DNA from: Oscillospiraceae bacterium
GTDB lineage: Bacteria > Bacillota > Clostridia > Oscillospirales > Ruminococcaceae
Assembly (NCBI GenBank): GCA_017545185.1
Contig: JAFWQJ010000010.1
Span: forward strand, 28,640-92,639
Length of the DNA: 64,000 bases
Reading direction: 5' to 3'
Shown here piece after piece: positions 36,240 through 44,702 of the stretch. Made by a program: the position numbers and the translations under genes. The notes below the pieces were generated by a model that was not told where the DNA came from, searched no databases, and worked only from the letters and a program-made list of their open reading frames with translations. The first letter of the stretch is position 1. Each line of letters begins with the position of its first letter.

Positions 36240-37351
36240 GCGCTTTTCAGGGGCAGGAGCCGGTGCTCCCCGCTGTCGGCCCGCAGCATATTCGGCGCGG
36301 TGATGACCGTTCCGATCACCAGCGAGATCAGAATGCAGAGCAGATAGCCCGCCAGCTTGCCGAGCAGCTCGCTGCGGAACATCTCATGCTTTAAGAACTG
36401 CGGGAATGCGCGCAGACAGGCACCGGTCGTCTGATTGTCCATGATCAGCGACGCGGTCTCCAGATTCTGCTTTGCTTCCGTATAGAAGGAATCGTCAAAG
36501 ACATCTTTTGCAGCCTCACGCTGTTCATCTGTCATGCCGTCCAGCATCAGGACAATGTCCTGCGCCGCGGCCTTGATCTCCGAGGCCTGCTGATAGTTCT
36601 CCCGGTTGCTCCGTGCAAGTTCGCCGCTGAGATGCAGCACGGATGCGCCTGCACCCGCGATCATGCAGAGCACCGCACAGAGGATCACCGCAGGACGGAT
36701 GATCTTTTTGCCGAGCTTCTTCATCAGCAGAAAGCCCGCAGCCAGTCCCGCATAGGCGGTCAGAATGCTGAGATTGCCGAGCTTCAGTACGAAAAATGTC
36801 AGCAGGAACACGATGACCGCGCCGGTCACCGCGCCGAGGATCAGCCCGGAGACATTCGGCTTTTGCGCCTCATGCTTCTGCTGATCCGCCTGCATATTCG
36901 ATTCCAGATGCGTTTTGCATTCCCCGCAGACCGTGATGCCGGTGCCGTCCAGCAGATACTGCGAAAAGCCCTCTGCCGCTCCGCAGGACATGCAGCACGG
37001 GATCAGCCCGAGGTCTGCCGCCAGCGCGACCAGCTCCGCCGTGACGGACGCCGCCGCCCGTGCGGTATCGCTGCCTGCGCAGGAAACTGCCGCGGAAAGC
37101 GAACGATCCTGATATTTCAGCGTGCCGACACCTGCATGTTCCATGCGCCACTGTTCAAGGTTTTCGGCAAGCTGCTCCCGTGTTTGATCGGCAGGCAGCT
37201 TTGCGACCAGCCGGAACAGAAAGGTATCGCGGCGCGGCACAAGCTGCACAAACACCGGATACCCGCCCTGCATGATGCCGAAATAAGTTTTCTGTTTGCT
37301 GTCATACTGCAGGCCGGTCAGCCCGCAGTATTCCGATCCGTTGAATCCCAT
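36236..37351 (-). CDS. Membrane protein with internal zinc ribbon
   Basis: A 371-residue protein. The N-terminal soluble part (about 1-180) contains CCMSCGA and CGECKTH, a possible Cys4 zinc site. Then come hydrophobic segments (GLILGAVTGAVIVFLLTFFVL, LSILTAYAGLAAGFLLM, PAVILCAVLCMIAGAGASVL), a helical region and a final membrane helix (LLGKLAGYLLCILISLVIGTVI). GGAGG precedes the ATG at 37349-37351. No family recognised. Confidence 0.7.
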   Translation of the reverse strand: MGFNGSEYCGLTGLQYDSKQKTYFGIMQGGYPVFVQLVPRRDTFLFRLVAKLPADQTREQLAENLEQWRMEHAGVGTLKYQDRSLSAAVSCAGSDTARAAASVTAELVALAADLGLIPCCMSCGAAEGFSQYLLDGTGITVCGECKTHLESNMQADQQKHEAQKPNVSGLILGAVTGAVIVFLLTFFVLKLGNLSILTAYAGLAAGFLLMKKLGKKIIRPAVILCAVLCMIAGAGASVLHLSGELARSNRENYQQASEIKAAAQDIVLMLDGMTDEQREAAKDVFDDSFYTEAKQNLETASLIMDNQTTGACLRAFPQFLKHEMFRSELLGKLAGYLLCILISLVIGTVITAPNMLRADSGEHRLLPLKSA

Positions 37352-37420
37352 AATTACCTCCGCCGGCAGTATACGAACCGTCCTTTTCAGCATACGGTTC
37401 CGATGCCGGCATATCTGCTT

Positions 37421-37626
37421 TCAGTTTTTTGTTTTGCGGTTCTTTCCGATCGCTGCGATCAGCTTTTCCGCCAGCCATGCAATCATCAGGCTGATGACCG
37501 CGCAATGACCAGCGTCACCGTCCCGTTCCGGATGATCAGATTCAGCTTCACCATGAGGGTGAAAATGACCGCAACGCATACAAGATAAATGATATATCCG
37601 ATGATCCTGATTGTTTTCTGATCCAT
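37421..37626 (-). pseudogene. Frameshifted small membrane protein
   Basis: An ATG at 37624-37626 with GGAGG opens a frame, MDQKTIRIIGYIIYLVCVAV, that stops after 46 residues at 37486. The other frame continues as VISLMIAWLAEKLIAAIGKNRKTKN to 37421. Removing one CG from the GCGCG at about 37500 joins them into a 67-residue protein with two membrane helices. It sits directly after the response regulator gene. Either a true frameshift or a sequence error. Confidence 0.5.
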
Positions 37627-37643
37627 ATTGTCCTCCTGTTCCG

Positions 37644-38270
37644 TCAGCCTTTGACCTCGGTATAATAGAACACCGCAAGCTGTGTCCGGTCGCGCAGATC
37701 AAGCTTGTCAAGAAGCGTGCTGATATAATTGCGCACGGTGCCCTCTCCAAGATACAGCTTTGCCGCGATCTCCTTATTGGAAAGCCCCGCCGCGACCTGC
37801 TCCAGAATGGCGCGCTCCTTCTCCGTGATGCCGTGCGCGGCAAAATCGAAGTTCTCACGCGGCTTCATCAGATCGGGCAGCTTGCCGATGATCTTGTCCC
37901 CGAACACGGTCTGCCCGCGCATGACCGCTTCCAAAGCCGGTGCGATCACCGCGAAATCCTGCTTTAAGATATAACCTTTCGCGCCCATGCGCACGGCGTC
38001 GATGATATATTCGTCATCGGAAAAGGTCGTCAGGTAGAGGATGCGGGCGTCCGGAAATTCCCGCAGGATCTCTCTGCCCGCTTCAATGCCGGTCATGCCC
38101 TCCATGCGGATATCCATAAGCATCACATCCGGCTGATGCTGCCGGTACAGCGAGACCGCCTCCGCGCCGCTGCCGCCGAGTGCCTGCACCGTGATACCGC
38201 CCGTGCTTTCGAGGATCGTTTTCAGCGAGACGGCCGCAAGCTTGTCGTCGTCAATTACAATGATCTCCAT
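37644..38270 (-). CDS. NarL/FixJ-family response regulator
   Basis: A 208-residue two-domain regulator. The receiver (1-120) has acidic residues in VIDDDKL, the phosphorylated Asp in VMLMDIRMEG and the Lys in YILKQDF. The C-terminal LuxR-type helix-turn-helix has ITEKERAILEQVAAGLSNKEIAAKLYLGEGTVRNYI. It pairs with the histidine kinase starting one base upstream. Confidence 0.93.
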   Translation of the reverse strand: MEIIVIDDDKLAAVSLKTILESTGGITVQALGGSGAEAVSLYRQHQPDVMLMDIRMEGMTGIEAGREILREFPDARILYLTTFSDDEYIIDAVRMGAKGYILKQDFAVIAPALEAVMRGQTVFGDKIIGKLPDLMKPRENFDFAAHGITEKERAILEQVAAGLSNKEIAAKLYLGEGTVRNYISTLLDKLDLRDRTQLAVFYYTEVKG

Positions 38271-38271
38271 A

Positions 38272-39330
38272 TTACTGCTCCTTGGGTACTGTCATAAAAA
38301 TGCGGAAGCCCTGCTCCGAGGCGGTGAACGTGATCCGTCCGCCGAGATCGGCCGCACGGTCCTCCATGTTCCGCAGCCCGATCCCGCCGCGCCGGATCTC
38401 TGCATGTCTGCCGTTGTCCTCGATCAGCAGCTGATAAAACGCGGGATGCTCGCGGAAAATGACCGTGAGCTTATCGCCGTCGGAATGCCGCACGGCATTG
38501 GAAACGCCCTCCCGGACGATCGCCGCGACGCAGAGCTTGACCTCGCCGGGGATATGCTCGCCGGCATCGTAATGCAGCTCCGACTGAAAGCGGTCTGTCG
38601 TGACGAGCTCCGTCAGTGTTTTTTTCAGGTCAATGGAATCGTCGTGCAGGTCATGCACGCTTTCCCGGATGCTGGTCATTGCGCTGTCCAGCGTCGTTTT
38701 CAGCTCGCCGAGCGGCTCACGGAGCGCGTCGTCCTTTGTCACGATCTGCAGCGCGGCCGTCTGTAAAATCGAGCGCGTCAGCATGTGCCCGACATTGTCG
38801 TGGATCTCGCGGGCGATGCGGTTGCGCTCCCTGAGCGTTGCAAGGTGTATTTCGTTATCCTGCGCAGCCGCCAGACGGCGGTTCTGCTCGGTCAGCTGGA
38901 TGTTTTTCTCGGCGATGCCGTCGCGCAGGGCGGTCAGTCTGCCGACTGCCTCCTCAAGATGCGTCACGCGGAAATAGAGGATCACCGCGACCAGCACACC
39001 CGCACCGACGGTCAGAAGCTGGTTCTGCCGGAGCGGGACAAATCCCGCCGCCACGGAAGCCGCAGGCAGGATCAGCCACCATTTCCGTTCGCAGAGCGCG
39101 TCATAGAGGATCAGCGGAACGGCGCAGATCATGGTCGGGACAAAGCCGCAGAGCAGCGCGCATCCCGCAAGGATGACGGCAGCCGCCGTTTTGCCGGAGA
39201 AGATCTGTACGGCAGCGGAAGCGGCGACCGTCAGCAGCAGTGCAGCGACCGGGATCATCAGGTCATCCGAAGCGGCAAACCCGAGCACGCAGACCGTCAG
39301 CACCGCGCATTTTTCAAAGAGTCTGTTCAT
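38272..39330 (-). CDS. Sensor histidine kinase (HisKA_3/DesK type)
   Basis: A 352-residue membrane kinase. About five hydrophobic segments fill the first 125 residues with little extracellular sequence, so it may sense within the membrane. The phospho-acceptor His lies in RNRIAREIHDNVGHML; the ATPase domain has EGVSNAVRHSDGD, LIEDNGR and GGIGLRNMEDRA. The start is the ATG at 39328-39330 after GGGGAG. It phosphorylates the adjacent NarL-type regulator; the signal is unknown. Confidence 0.92.
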   Translation of the reverse strand: MNRLFEKCAVLTVCVLGFAASDDLMIPVAALLLTVAASAAVQIFSGKTAAAVILAGCALLCGFVPTMICAVPLILYDALCERKWWLILPAASVAAGFVPLRQNQLLTVGAGVLVAVILYFRVTHLEEAVGRLTALRDGIAEKNIQLTEQNRRLAAAQDNEIHLATLRERNRIAREIHDNVGHMLTRSILQTAALQIVTKDDALREPLGELKTTLDSAMTSIRESVHDLHDDSIDLKKTLTELVTTDRFQSELHYDAGEHIPGEVKLCVAAIVREGVSNAVRHSDGDKLTVIFREHPAFYQLLIEDNGRHAEIRRGGIGLRNMEDRAADLGGRITFTASEQGFRIFMTVPKEQ

Positions 39331-39614
39331 GCGTTTCACTCCCCCGCTAAAAGTATAGCATATTATCATGGAAAAAGCAAGCTGCGTGCAGTATTTTCAT
39401 GCAGCAACCAGCCTGCCGGCGAACTTTAGGAATCGCCCGCGGGGGCTGCCCCGCTTACAGCATATTATGCGGTAAATTTCAATGGGGAAGAAGTGAAAAA
39501 ATGCGCCGGCTTTCCTATACGGGCAGCGTACAGGAAAAAGCGCACCGCGGCATGTGCCGGAGCCGGTACCGGATAAAAAAGCTCCCGGGAATCACCCGGG
39601 AGCCTTCCGTATGT
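39331..39614. other. Intergenic stretch with GC hairpin and terminator
   Basis: No supported gene. It contains GCGGGG-GCTG-CCCCGC (39439-39454), similar in style to the other GC-rich repeats of this window, and the terminator at 39579-39604. Confidence 0.5.
39579..39604 (-). terminator. Terminator of left sigma-dockerin cassette
   Basis: Perfect stem GCTCCCGGG / CCCGGGAGC (39581-39603) around AATCA, followed on the minus strand by TTTTTT. It lies 12 bases after the stop of the dockerin gene at 39615. Confidence 0.88.
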
Positions 39615-42179
39615 TCATTCAAACGCATCCGGCCCGTTTGCGCCGAGCCAGTAAGAAGTCACATTTGCGATGTTCAGTGCGGCAAATTCGTCCGCGGTCA
39701 CTTCCATTGCAAGGCGGTTCGGGGCATTGCTCTGCCGGCAGCGGATGTTCTGCGCCGTCAGCGTTTCGATGATGCTTTTGGTCATGGCCTGATAACAGGC
39801 GGCCAGGGCTTCGTCATACGCGGCCTGATACTGCTGCTTCAGCGCCGCGAGATCCGCCGCAAGCTGTGCCTTCCGGAATTCACCGTTCACGAGATACTTT
39901 GAAAGCAGTTCCTCACCGAAATACGCCAGTCTGTCCTCGTACCATTCCTTCGTCCATTTCTGACCGTCCGGCGTACCGGTCGTATAAAGCACCTCGCCGT
40001 ACTTGATCGCGTCGCCCGTCAGGAGCAGCTCCTCCATTTTGAACAGCGTCTCGTTGAATACATCCGACATGTCACGGCTGATCGCTTCCAGCGTTCTGCC
40101 GTTGCAGACAAATTCCGGATCGGAGTTGACGTCAAACGAGACCGTGATCTTTTCGCCGGTGTTTTCGGTCAGGGCGCTGAACAGCATCCGCGAGACAAAC
40201 TTGCCGTTCCATTTGCCGGTATACGGCTCGTGGAGCAGGAGCGCCGCGTCCGAAGTGCTGCGGTAATTCTGCTCCGCCTCTGCCGCGCTGCCGCCGAGAC
40301 CTGTGCCGTTTTCGCCGACAAAGTAATACAGGAGCCGCGCTGCACCGGTGCTCGACGGATGCTCCGGATCATCCGTGGAATACGCAGTAAACCCGAACCG
40401 GACACGGCCGGTGCTGCCAGCTTCGTACCGGCTGAAATCAAGTGCAGTTGTCTCATGCTGCCATGTCTCGTAATCAAGCGCGTACATGTCAACCGCAAAC
40501 GCGCCGGATTCCTGCGCCGGATATGCCTTGACAAAGCCGTCCGGTTCGCCGTTGATCAGCAGGTTCGCATCTTCGTACTGTTTGTAGAGTATCGGGTTCC
40601 ATGCGCAGACCGCATATTCGTAACGCCAGTCCGTAAAGGAGGCTGCGTCGCCGACGGCTGCATCCACGGTGAGCGTTTCGCCGGCCGGACAGAAGGCCTT
40701 GCACTGCAGCGCGATCCGCATGGAAGAACCGGGGCTTTCCTTGCCGCTTTCCGGAGGAACCAGCTGATTGCTGCTCTGGGTCTTCTGCTTTTCAAATGTG
40801 AGCGCATTCAGGAAATTCGTCATTTCTGCCTCGGACAGTTCGCCGTGCACCGCATAGAAATGCGTACCGTCGATGAACGCGCCCGCATAGACCGTGCCGT
40901 CATCCTGCAAGGTGAGGCTGACCGCTCTGCCCTGCACCGTGACCGTTTTGTCCGTTCTGCGTCCCATGCGCTGCATGAGATAATCCGCGATGCCGTCTGA
41001 CTGACTGAGCAGCTCTTTGTCTGCGGAGTAAACCGTCACAATACAGTTTTTCCCGCCGTACTGCGCATAATACCCGATGCCGATATCCTCATAGGCTGTA
41101 TACGGGAACAGCACGCAGTCCTCTCTGCGGATGTATGCATCGCTGCTCGCAAGCTGATACAGGAAGCCGTCCAGCCGGAAGCGGCCGAACATCTTCTCAT
41201 AAGCCCGGCGATCGGTTTCCTGATAACCGCTGAGATCATAGAACGCGATCGCGTCTTTGACCGCGTTCGTGCTCTGAAAGCTGATCGGCTGCGGCGTGAT
41301 ATCGACGACCGGCTGCGTTTCCGCCGGGATTTCCAGCTTTTCGTATTCCAGCGCATTCAGCAGTCCCGTTAAGTCATCTTGGGAAACGTATCCGGACGCC
41401 GTGAAATAATACCCGTCACCGACAAATGCGCCCGTATAGACCTGCCCGCCGTCTGCCGACTGATACAGCGGATATTCTCTGCCGTCCGCGGTAATCGTAC
41501 CGGCCGCATCATATCCCATGCGCTGCTTGTAGTATTCCGCGAAGCTGCCTGTTTTCGCGGCCAGCGCCGGATCGGCCATGCAGAATGCGATCTCGTAATA
41601 CTTACCGTTATAAGTGACGGGATAGCGGATATAGGCATCATACAGCGTGTGCGCCGGGTGCATCCGGATCTGGCCGTTTTCCTGCAGGGCAACATCCGCA
41701 TTCGGCTTCACGCTGTAGACAAAACCGTCGCCTTTGAGCCGCGCAAACAGCTGCCCGTAATCGTTCGCGGCAACGCTGTTGTATTCGCTCAGATCCGCGT
41801 CACTAATGAATTGAAGCAGTGCATCCGTGGAACGGAAGACCAGGTCGCTGTATTCGGAAAGCGGCGGCTCTGCAATGTCCGTGCCCGCCAGCTCCGCATA
41901 GCTGATCTTCTTTGCGATATACTGCAAAATCTTCGTGGTGTCCTCGGAATCGACACTGCCGTTTCCCGTCACATCCGCATTGGCCTTGCCCTGATCGGTG
42001 ATGACGGCGTTCTTGTCCTCTGCGGCAAACCGCGCAGTGAGCACGGCATCCGAGACGTCAATGCGGCCGTCGCAGTTCGCATCGCCTGCGCGGGTCTGAC
42101 CGGCTGCTGCGCAGGGCAAAGCCCCCTGTGCCATACAGCACGCCGCGAGCAGCACCGAAAGCATCTTCTTTTTCATCAT
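39615..42179 (-). CDS. Secreted protein with N-terminal dockerin and two sensor-like domains
   Basis: About 854 residues. After a signal peptide (MLSVLLAACCMAQGALPCAAA) a dockerin follows at once (32-97: GDANCDGRIDVSDAVLTARF, then VTGNGSVDSED), an unusual N-terminal position. Residues 115-285 and 301-466 are two copies of one domain, each running from F(R/Q)ST to LLNALEYEKLEI or FLNALTFEKQ. The same domain forms the outer part of the neighbouring membrane protein (42197-43339). Residues 487-700 look beta-rich; the end is helical. No enzyme motif is seen. The gene is third in a sigma / membrane protein / dockerin operon. ATG at 42177-42179 or 42174-42176. Confidence 0.8.
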   Translation of the reverse strand: MMKKKMLSVLLAACCMAQGALPCAAAGQTRAGDANCDGRIDVSDAVLTARFAAEDKNAVITDQGKANADVTGNGSVDSEDTTKILQYIAKKISYAELAGTDIAEPPLSEYSDLVFRSTDALLQFISDADLSEYNSVAANDYGQLFARLKGDGFVYSVKPNADVALQENGQIRMHPAHTLYDAYIRYPVTYNGKYYEIAFCMADPALAAKTGSFAEYYKQRMGYDAAGTITADGREYPLYQSADGGQVYTGAFVGDGYYFTASGYVSQDDLTGLLNALEYEKLEIPAETQPVVDITPQPISFQSTNAVKDAIAFYDLSGYQETDRRAYEKMFGRFRLDGFLYQLASSDAYIRREDCVLFPYTAYEDIGIGYYAQYGGKNCIVTVYSADKELLSQSDGIADYLMQRMGRRTDKTVTVQGRAVSLTLQDDGTVYAGAFIDGTHFYAVHGELSEAEMTNFLNALTFEKQKTQSSNQLVPPESGKESPGSSMRIALQCKAFCPAGETLTVDAAVGDAASFTDWRYEYAVCAWNPILYKQYEDANLLINGEPDGFVKAYPAQESGAFAVDMYALDYETWQHETTALDFSRYEAGSTGRVRFGFTAYSTDDPEHPSSTGAARLLYYFVGENGTGLGGSAAEAEQNYRSTSDAALLLHEPYTGKWNGKFVSRMLFSALTENTGEKITVSFDVNSDPEFVCNGRTLEAISRDMSDVFNETLFKMEELLLTGDAIKYGEVLYTTGTPDGQKWTKEWYEDRLAYFGEELLSKYLVNGEFRKAQLAADLAALKQQYQAAYDEALAACYQAMTKSIIETLTAQNIRCRQSNAPNRLAMEVTADEFAALNIANVTSYWLGANGPDAFE

Positions 42180-42196
42180 GATCACTCCTTTTCATT

Positions 42197-43339
42197 TCAA
42201 AGAATCCAATAATCATACACTGCGATTTTCTCATACTGCATTTCATTCAGAAAGTCAAGCATTTCCGTCTCAGATACGGCAGCCCGGACGGTATAATACA
42301 CATCACTGCCGTCATTCCGTTCCACAAACGCATTTGCAGTGATCTGGCCGTCGTCCGCAAAGCGCAGGCAGACAGTCTCACCGTTTACAGTGACGTCCTT
42401 GTCAGATGTGACTTTCATGCTTCTTTGCAGATACTCCGGCATTGTCATACCCCGGTAATCCGCATAATGGAAGGCCACATAATAGCTCTGCCCCTGATAC
42501 ACCGCCCGGCACGCGGCACCGATGTCCTCATAACGCGCGCGCGGCAGCAGCATGATACCGCGGTCATCCTGCCGCGTGATGCCGTTCGCACTGCTGACCT
42601 GATAGAGATAACCGTTATGCATTATACTTCCGAACATGGAAGTATACGCGCCTTTTTCCCGCGGATCATTTCCGGGACAGTTTCCGTTTATGACCGCATC
42701 TATGACCGCTTTTGCCGCCGCCTCTATATCGGGATACATGAGCGGCTGTGCCTGCGGCGTGCCCGGTTCTTCCTTCTGCGGGTTCTGCGGATTCTCCGAG
42801 GGGATAAACGGCTCCGTTGTCTGGGCGGGCGGCTCCGGTGCGCCGGGCTCCTCTGTCGTGACGGCAGGCGGTTCCGTGACGGGTTTTGTCTGCGTTACCG
42901 GCTGCGTCTGTGTGACCGGCCTTGTCTGTGCGGCAGTCGGCACTGTGACAGCCTGCGTTTCCGTCTGCCGGATAGCTGCGGATTCCGCCGCTTCGGTGAC
43001 GGTCACGGCCTTTGTGACGGTCTCCGTGCTTTTGGCCGATGTGACCTTTGTTTTCTCCGTCCGCGCTGCTGTTGTGACGGTCTGCCCCGTTTCCGTGACC
43101 GCAGGCACAGTCGTCACGGGCAGCGTTGTGCCGGAGACTTCCGAATCAACCTGCACCGACGGGATCTCCGGCAGCTTTTTCAGGTGATCCCAATACCCGA
43201 TCCCCAGCACCGCCGCCAGACAGCAGCAGGCCAGCACCGGCACGGCGCGCAGAAATACGCGCTTTTGCCGCTCTTTTTTCGTCCGGTATGCATCCCGTCT
43301 GGAAAGTACGCTTTGATACATCTGCTCGTCATTCTTCAT
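42197..43339 (-). CDS. Single-pass membrane protein, candidate anti-sigma/sensor (left cassette)
   Basis: About 380 residues: a short charged cytoplasmic head (MKNDEQMYQSVLSRRDAY, 1-31), one membrane helix (about 32-50, AVPVLACCCLAAVLGIGYW), a Thr/Val/Glu-rich stalk (about 69-200) and an extracellular domain (about 205-370) ending FLNEMQYEKIAVYD. That domain matches the two repeats of the downstream dockerin protein (YEDIG, DD(G)..A.AF, EMxxFLN). It overlaps the ECF sigma gene by 11 bases, so it probably controls that factor. No classical zinc anti-sigma motif is visible; the anti-sigma role is inferred from context. Confidence 0.72.
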   Translation of the reverse strand: MKNDEQMYQSVLSRRDAYRTKKERQKRVFLRAVPVLACCCLAAVLGIGYWDHLKKLPEIPSVQVDSEVSGTTLPVTTVPAVTETGQTVTTAARTEKTKVTSAKSTETVTKAVTVTEAAESAAIRQTETQAVTVPTAAQTRPVTQTQPVTQTKPVTEPPAVTTEEPGAPEPPAQTTEPFIPSENPQNPQKEEPGTPQAQPLMYPDIEAAAKAVIDAVINGNCPGNDPREKGAYTSMFGSIMHNGYLYQVSSANGITRQDDRGIMLLPRARYEDIGAACRAVYQGQSYYVAFHYADYRGMTMPEYLQRSMKVTSDKDVTVNGETVCLRFADDGQITANAFVERNDGSDVYYTVRAAVSETEMLDFLNEMQYEKIAVYDYWIL

Positions 43340-43880
43340 ATTCAAAGCCACTCCTTTCCAGTTCTGTCCGCAACGCTTTTTTCGCGTTATACAGCAAAGA
43401 CTCGATCTGCCGCGTTGATTTCTGCATGATGACGGCGGTCTCGGCATTGCTGAAGCCTTCAAAGTAGGAGAGATACAATACCTGCCGGTAATCCGGCTTC
43501 AGGCGGTGCAGAGCCTTGTGCACCGCGCGTTTTTGTTCGCTTTTGATGTAATTGCCTTCGATGCTTTCCTCGTCGGCAAGATATTCCTGTGATTCCAGCG
43601 GGACGATGCTGAGCCTTGCGTGCGTCCGGAGATGTTTTGCGGTGATATGCCGCCCGATCGCATACAGCCATGTTTTGAAGGTGCTTTTTCCGGAAAACTT
43701 CGGACAGCGGATCGCGAGCTCCGCAAACGTGTCCTCCGTGAGATCCTCCGCCGTGTGGATGTTCTGCACAAAGCTGTTCAGATACAGAATCAGCCCTGCG
43801 CGGTATTCCCGGATGATCTCATGCAGTCCTTCGTCATCGCCCGCTAGATAACGGCGGTAGCTGCCTGCACCGTGATCCAT
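43329..43880 (-). CDS. ECF-type RNA polymerase sigma factor (left cassette)
   Basis: A 183-residue sigma-70 family protein with regions 2 and 4 only. Region 2 has AEDLTEDTFAELAIRCPKF and FKTWLYAIGRHITAKHLR; region 4 has LKPDYRQVLYLSYFEGFSNAETAVIMQKSTRQIESLLYNAKKAL. I place the start at the ATG (43878-43880) after GGAGG; the open frame upstream lies in the promoter. The target promoters are unknown; autoregulation is possible. Confidence 0.9.
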   Translation of the reverse strand: MDHGAGSYRRYLAGDDEGLHEIIREYRAGLILYLNSFVQNIHTAEDLTEDTFAELAIRCPKFSGKSTFKTWLYAIGRHITAKHLRTHARLSIVPLESQEYLADEESIEGNYIKSEQKRAVHKALHRLKPDYRQVLYLSYFEGFSNAETAVIMQKSTRQIESLLYNAKKALRTELERSGFEYEE

Positions 43881-43974
43881 GGGGAGCGTCCTCCTCTCAG
43901 CGGGTTTTGCCCTTTCACTTATTAGTACCGTTTCGGCGATAAAACTCAAAGCGATTGCAGAAAAAATTTTCTTT

Positions 43975-44003
43975 ATTATAACACAGTTTGTTTTGATGCG
44001 CAA
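43975..44003 (-). promoter_or_regulatory. Promoter of left sigma cassette
   Basis: TATAAT (43975-43980) with TTGCGC (43998-44003) at 17 bases on the minus strand; the -35 is poor, which suggests activation or a second, ECF-dependent start downstream. Confidence 0.5.
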
Positions 44004-44023
44004 GATACAGACCGCGCTCTGCA

Positions 44024-44052
44024 TTGACAAAAAACGTGCAGGATGATACAAT
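44024..44052 (+). promoter_or_regulatory. Promoter of right sigma cassette
   Basis: TTGACA (44024-44029) and TACAAT (44047-44052), 17 bases apart on plus, diverging from the left-cassette promoter only about 20 bases away. Confidence 0.78.
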
Positions 44053-44144
44053 AAAAACAAACGGATAAATTTTTCCGGACGGGTGTTTCAAATTGAAAGA
44101 GATTCCGTTCTTATGGATGAAGGCACACGAAGGGCGGTGAGGCC

Positions 44145-44702
44145 GTGAACGATCAGGCGATCATCACATTATTTGAACAGCGAAGCGAGCAGGCGATCTC
44201 CGTAAGCGAACAGCAGTACGGTGCGCTCTGCCGCTCTGTTGCACGCGGGATCACCGGCAGCAGCGAGGACGCCGAGGAATGCCTGAACGACGCGATGCTC
44301 ACCGCATGGAACGCGATCCCGCCTGCAAAGCCAAAAAACTTCCGCGCATATCTGCTGCGGCTGGTGCGAAACGCCGCCCTGGACCGTTACCGTGCCGCCC
44401 GCACGGAAAAGCGCAGCGCGCAGCAGACAGCCGGTTCGCTCGATGAGCTGGCGGAGATCATTCCGGACGGCAGCGATGTGGTCAGCGAGACCGAACGCCG
44501 CGAAATGCTCGCCGCGGTGACGGATTTCCTGCTCAGTCTGCCGCAGAAGCAGCGCGACCTGTTCGTGCAGCGGTACTGGTATGCCGCAGAATACGATGTG
44601 CTTTCAGCATCCTTCCGCATGAGCGAGGCGCATATCCGCGTGACGCTCTCCCGGCTGCGGAAGCGGCTGCAGAAGTATCTGGAAAAGGAGGGATTGCTGT
44701 GA
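44145..44702 (+). CDS. ECF-type RNA polymerase sigma factor (right cassette)
   Basis: A 185-residue ECF sigma factor with region 2 (SSEDAEECLNDAMLTAWNAIPP, FRAYLLRLVRNAALDRYR) and region 4 (LPQKQRDLFVQRYWYAAEYDVLSASFRMSEAHIRVTLSRLRKRL). The start is a GTG at 44145 following GGTGAGG. It is clearly different in sequence from the left sigma factor, so the two are not a recent duplication. The stop overlaps the GTG of the next gene. Confidence 0.9.
   Translation: MNDQAIITLFEQRSEQAISVSEQQYGALCRSVARGITGSSEDAEECLNDAMLTAWNAIPPAKPKNFRAYLLRLVRNAALDRYRAARTEKRSAQQTAGSLDELAEIIPDGSDVVSETERREMLAAVTDFLLSLPQKQRDLFVQRYWYAAEYDVLSASFRMSEAHIRVTLSRLRKRLQKYLEKEGLL

Noticed and set aside
42800-43130. Repetitive Thr/Val/Pro codons that look like a tandem repeat
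   Set aside because: Explained as the extracellular stalk of the membrane protein; units are irregular and in frame.
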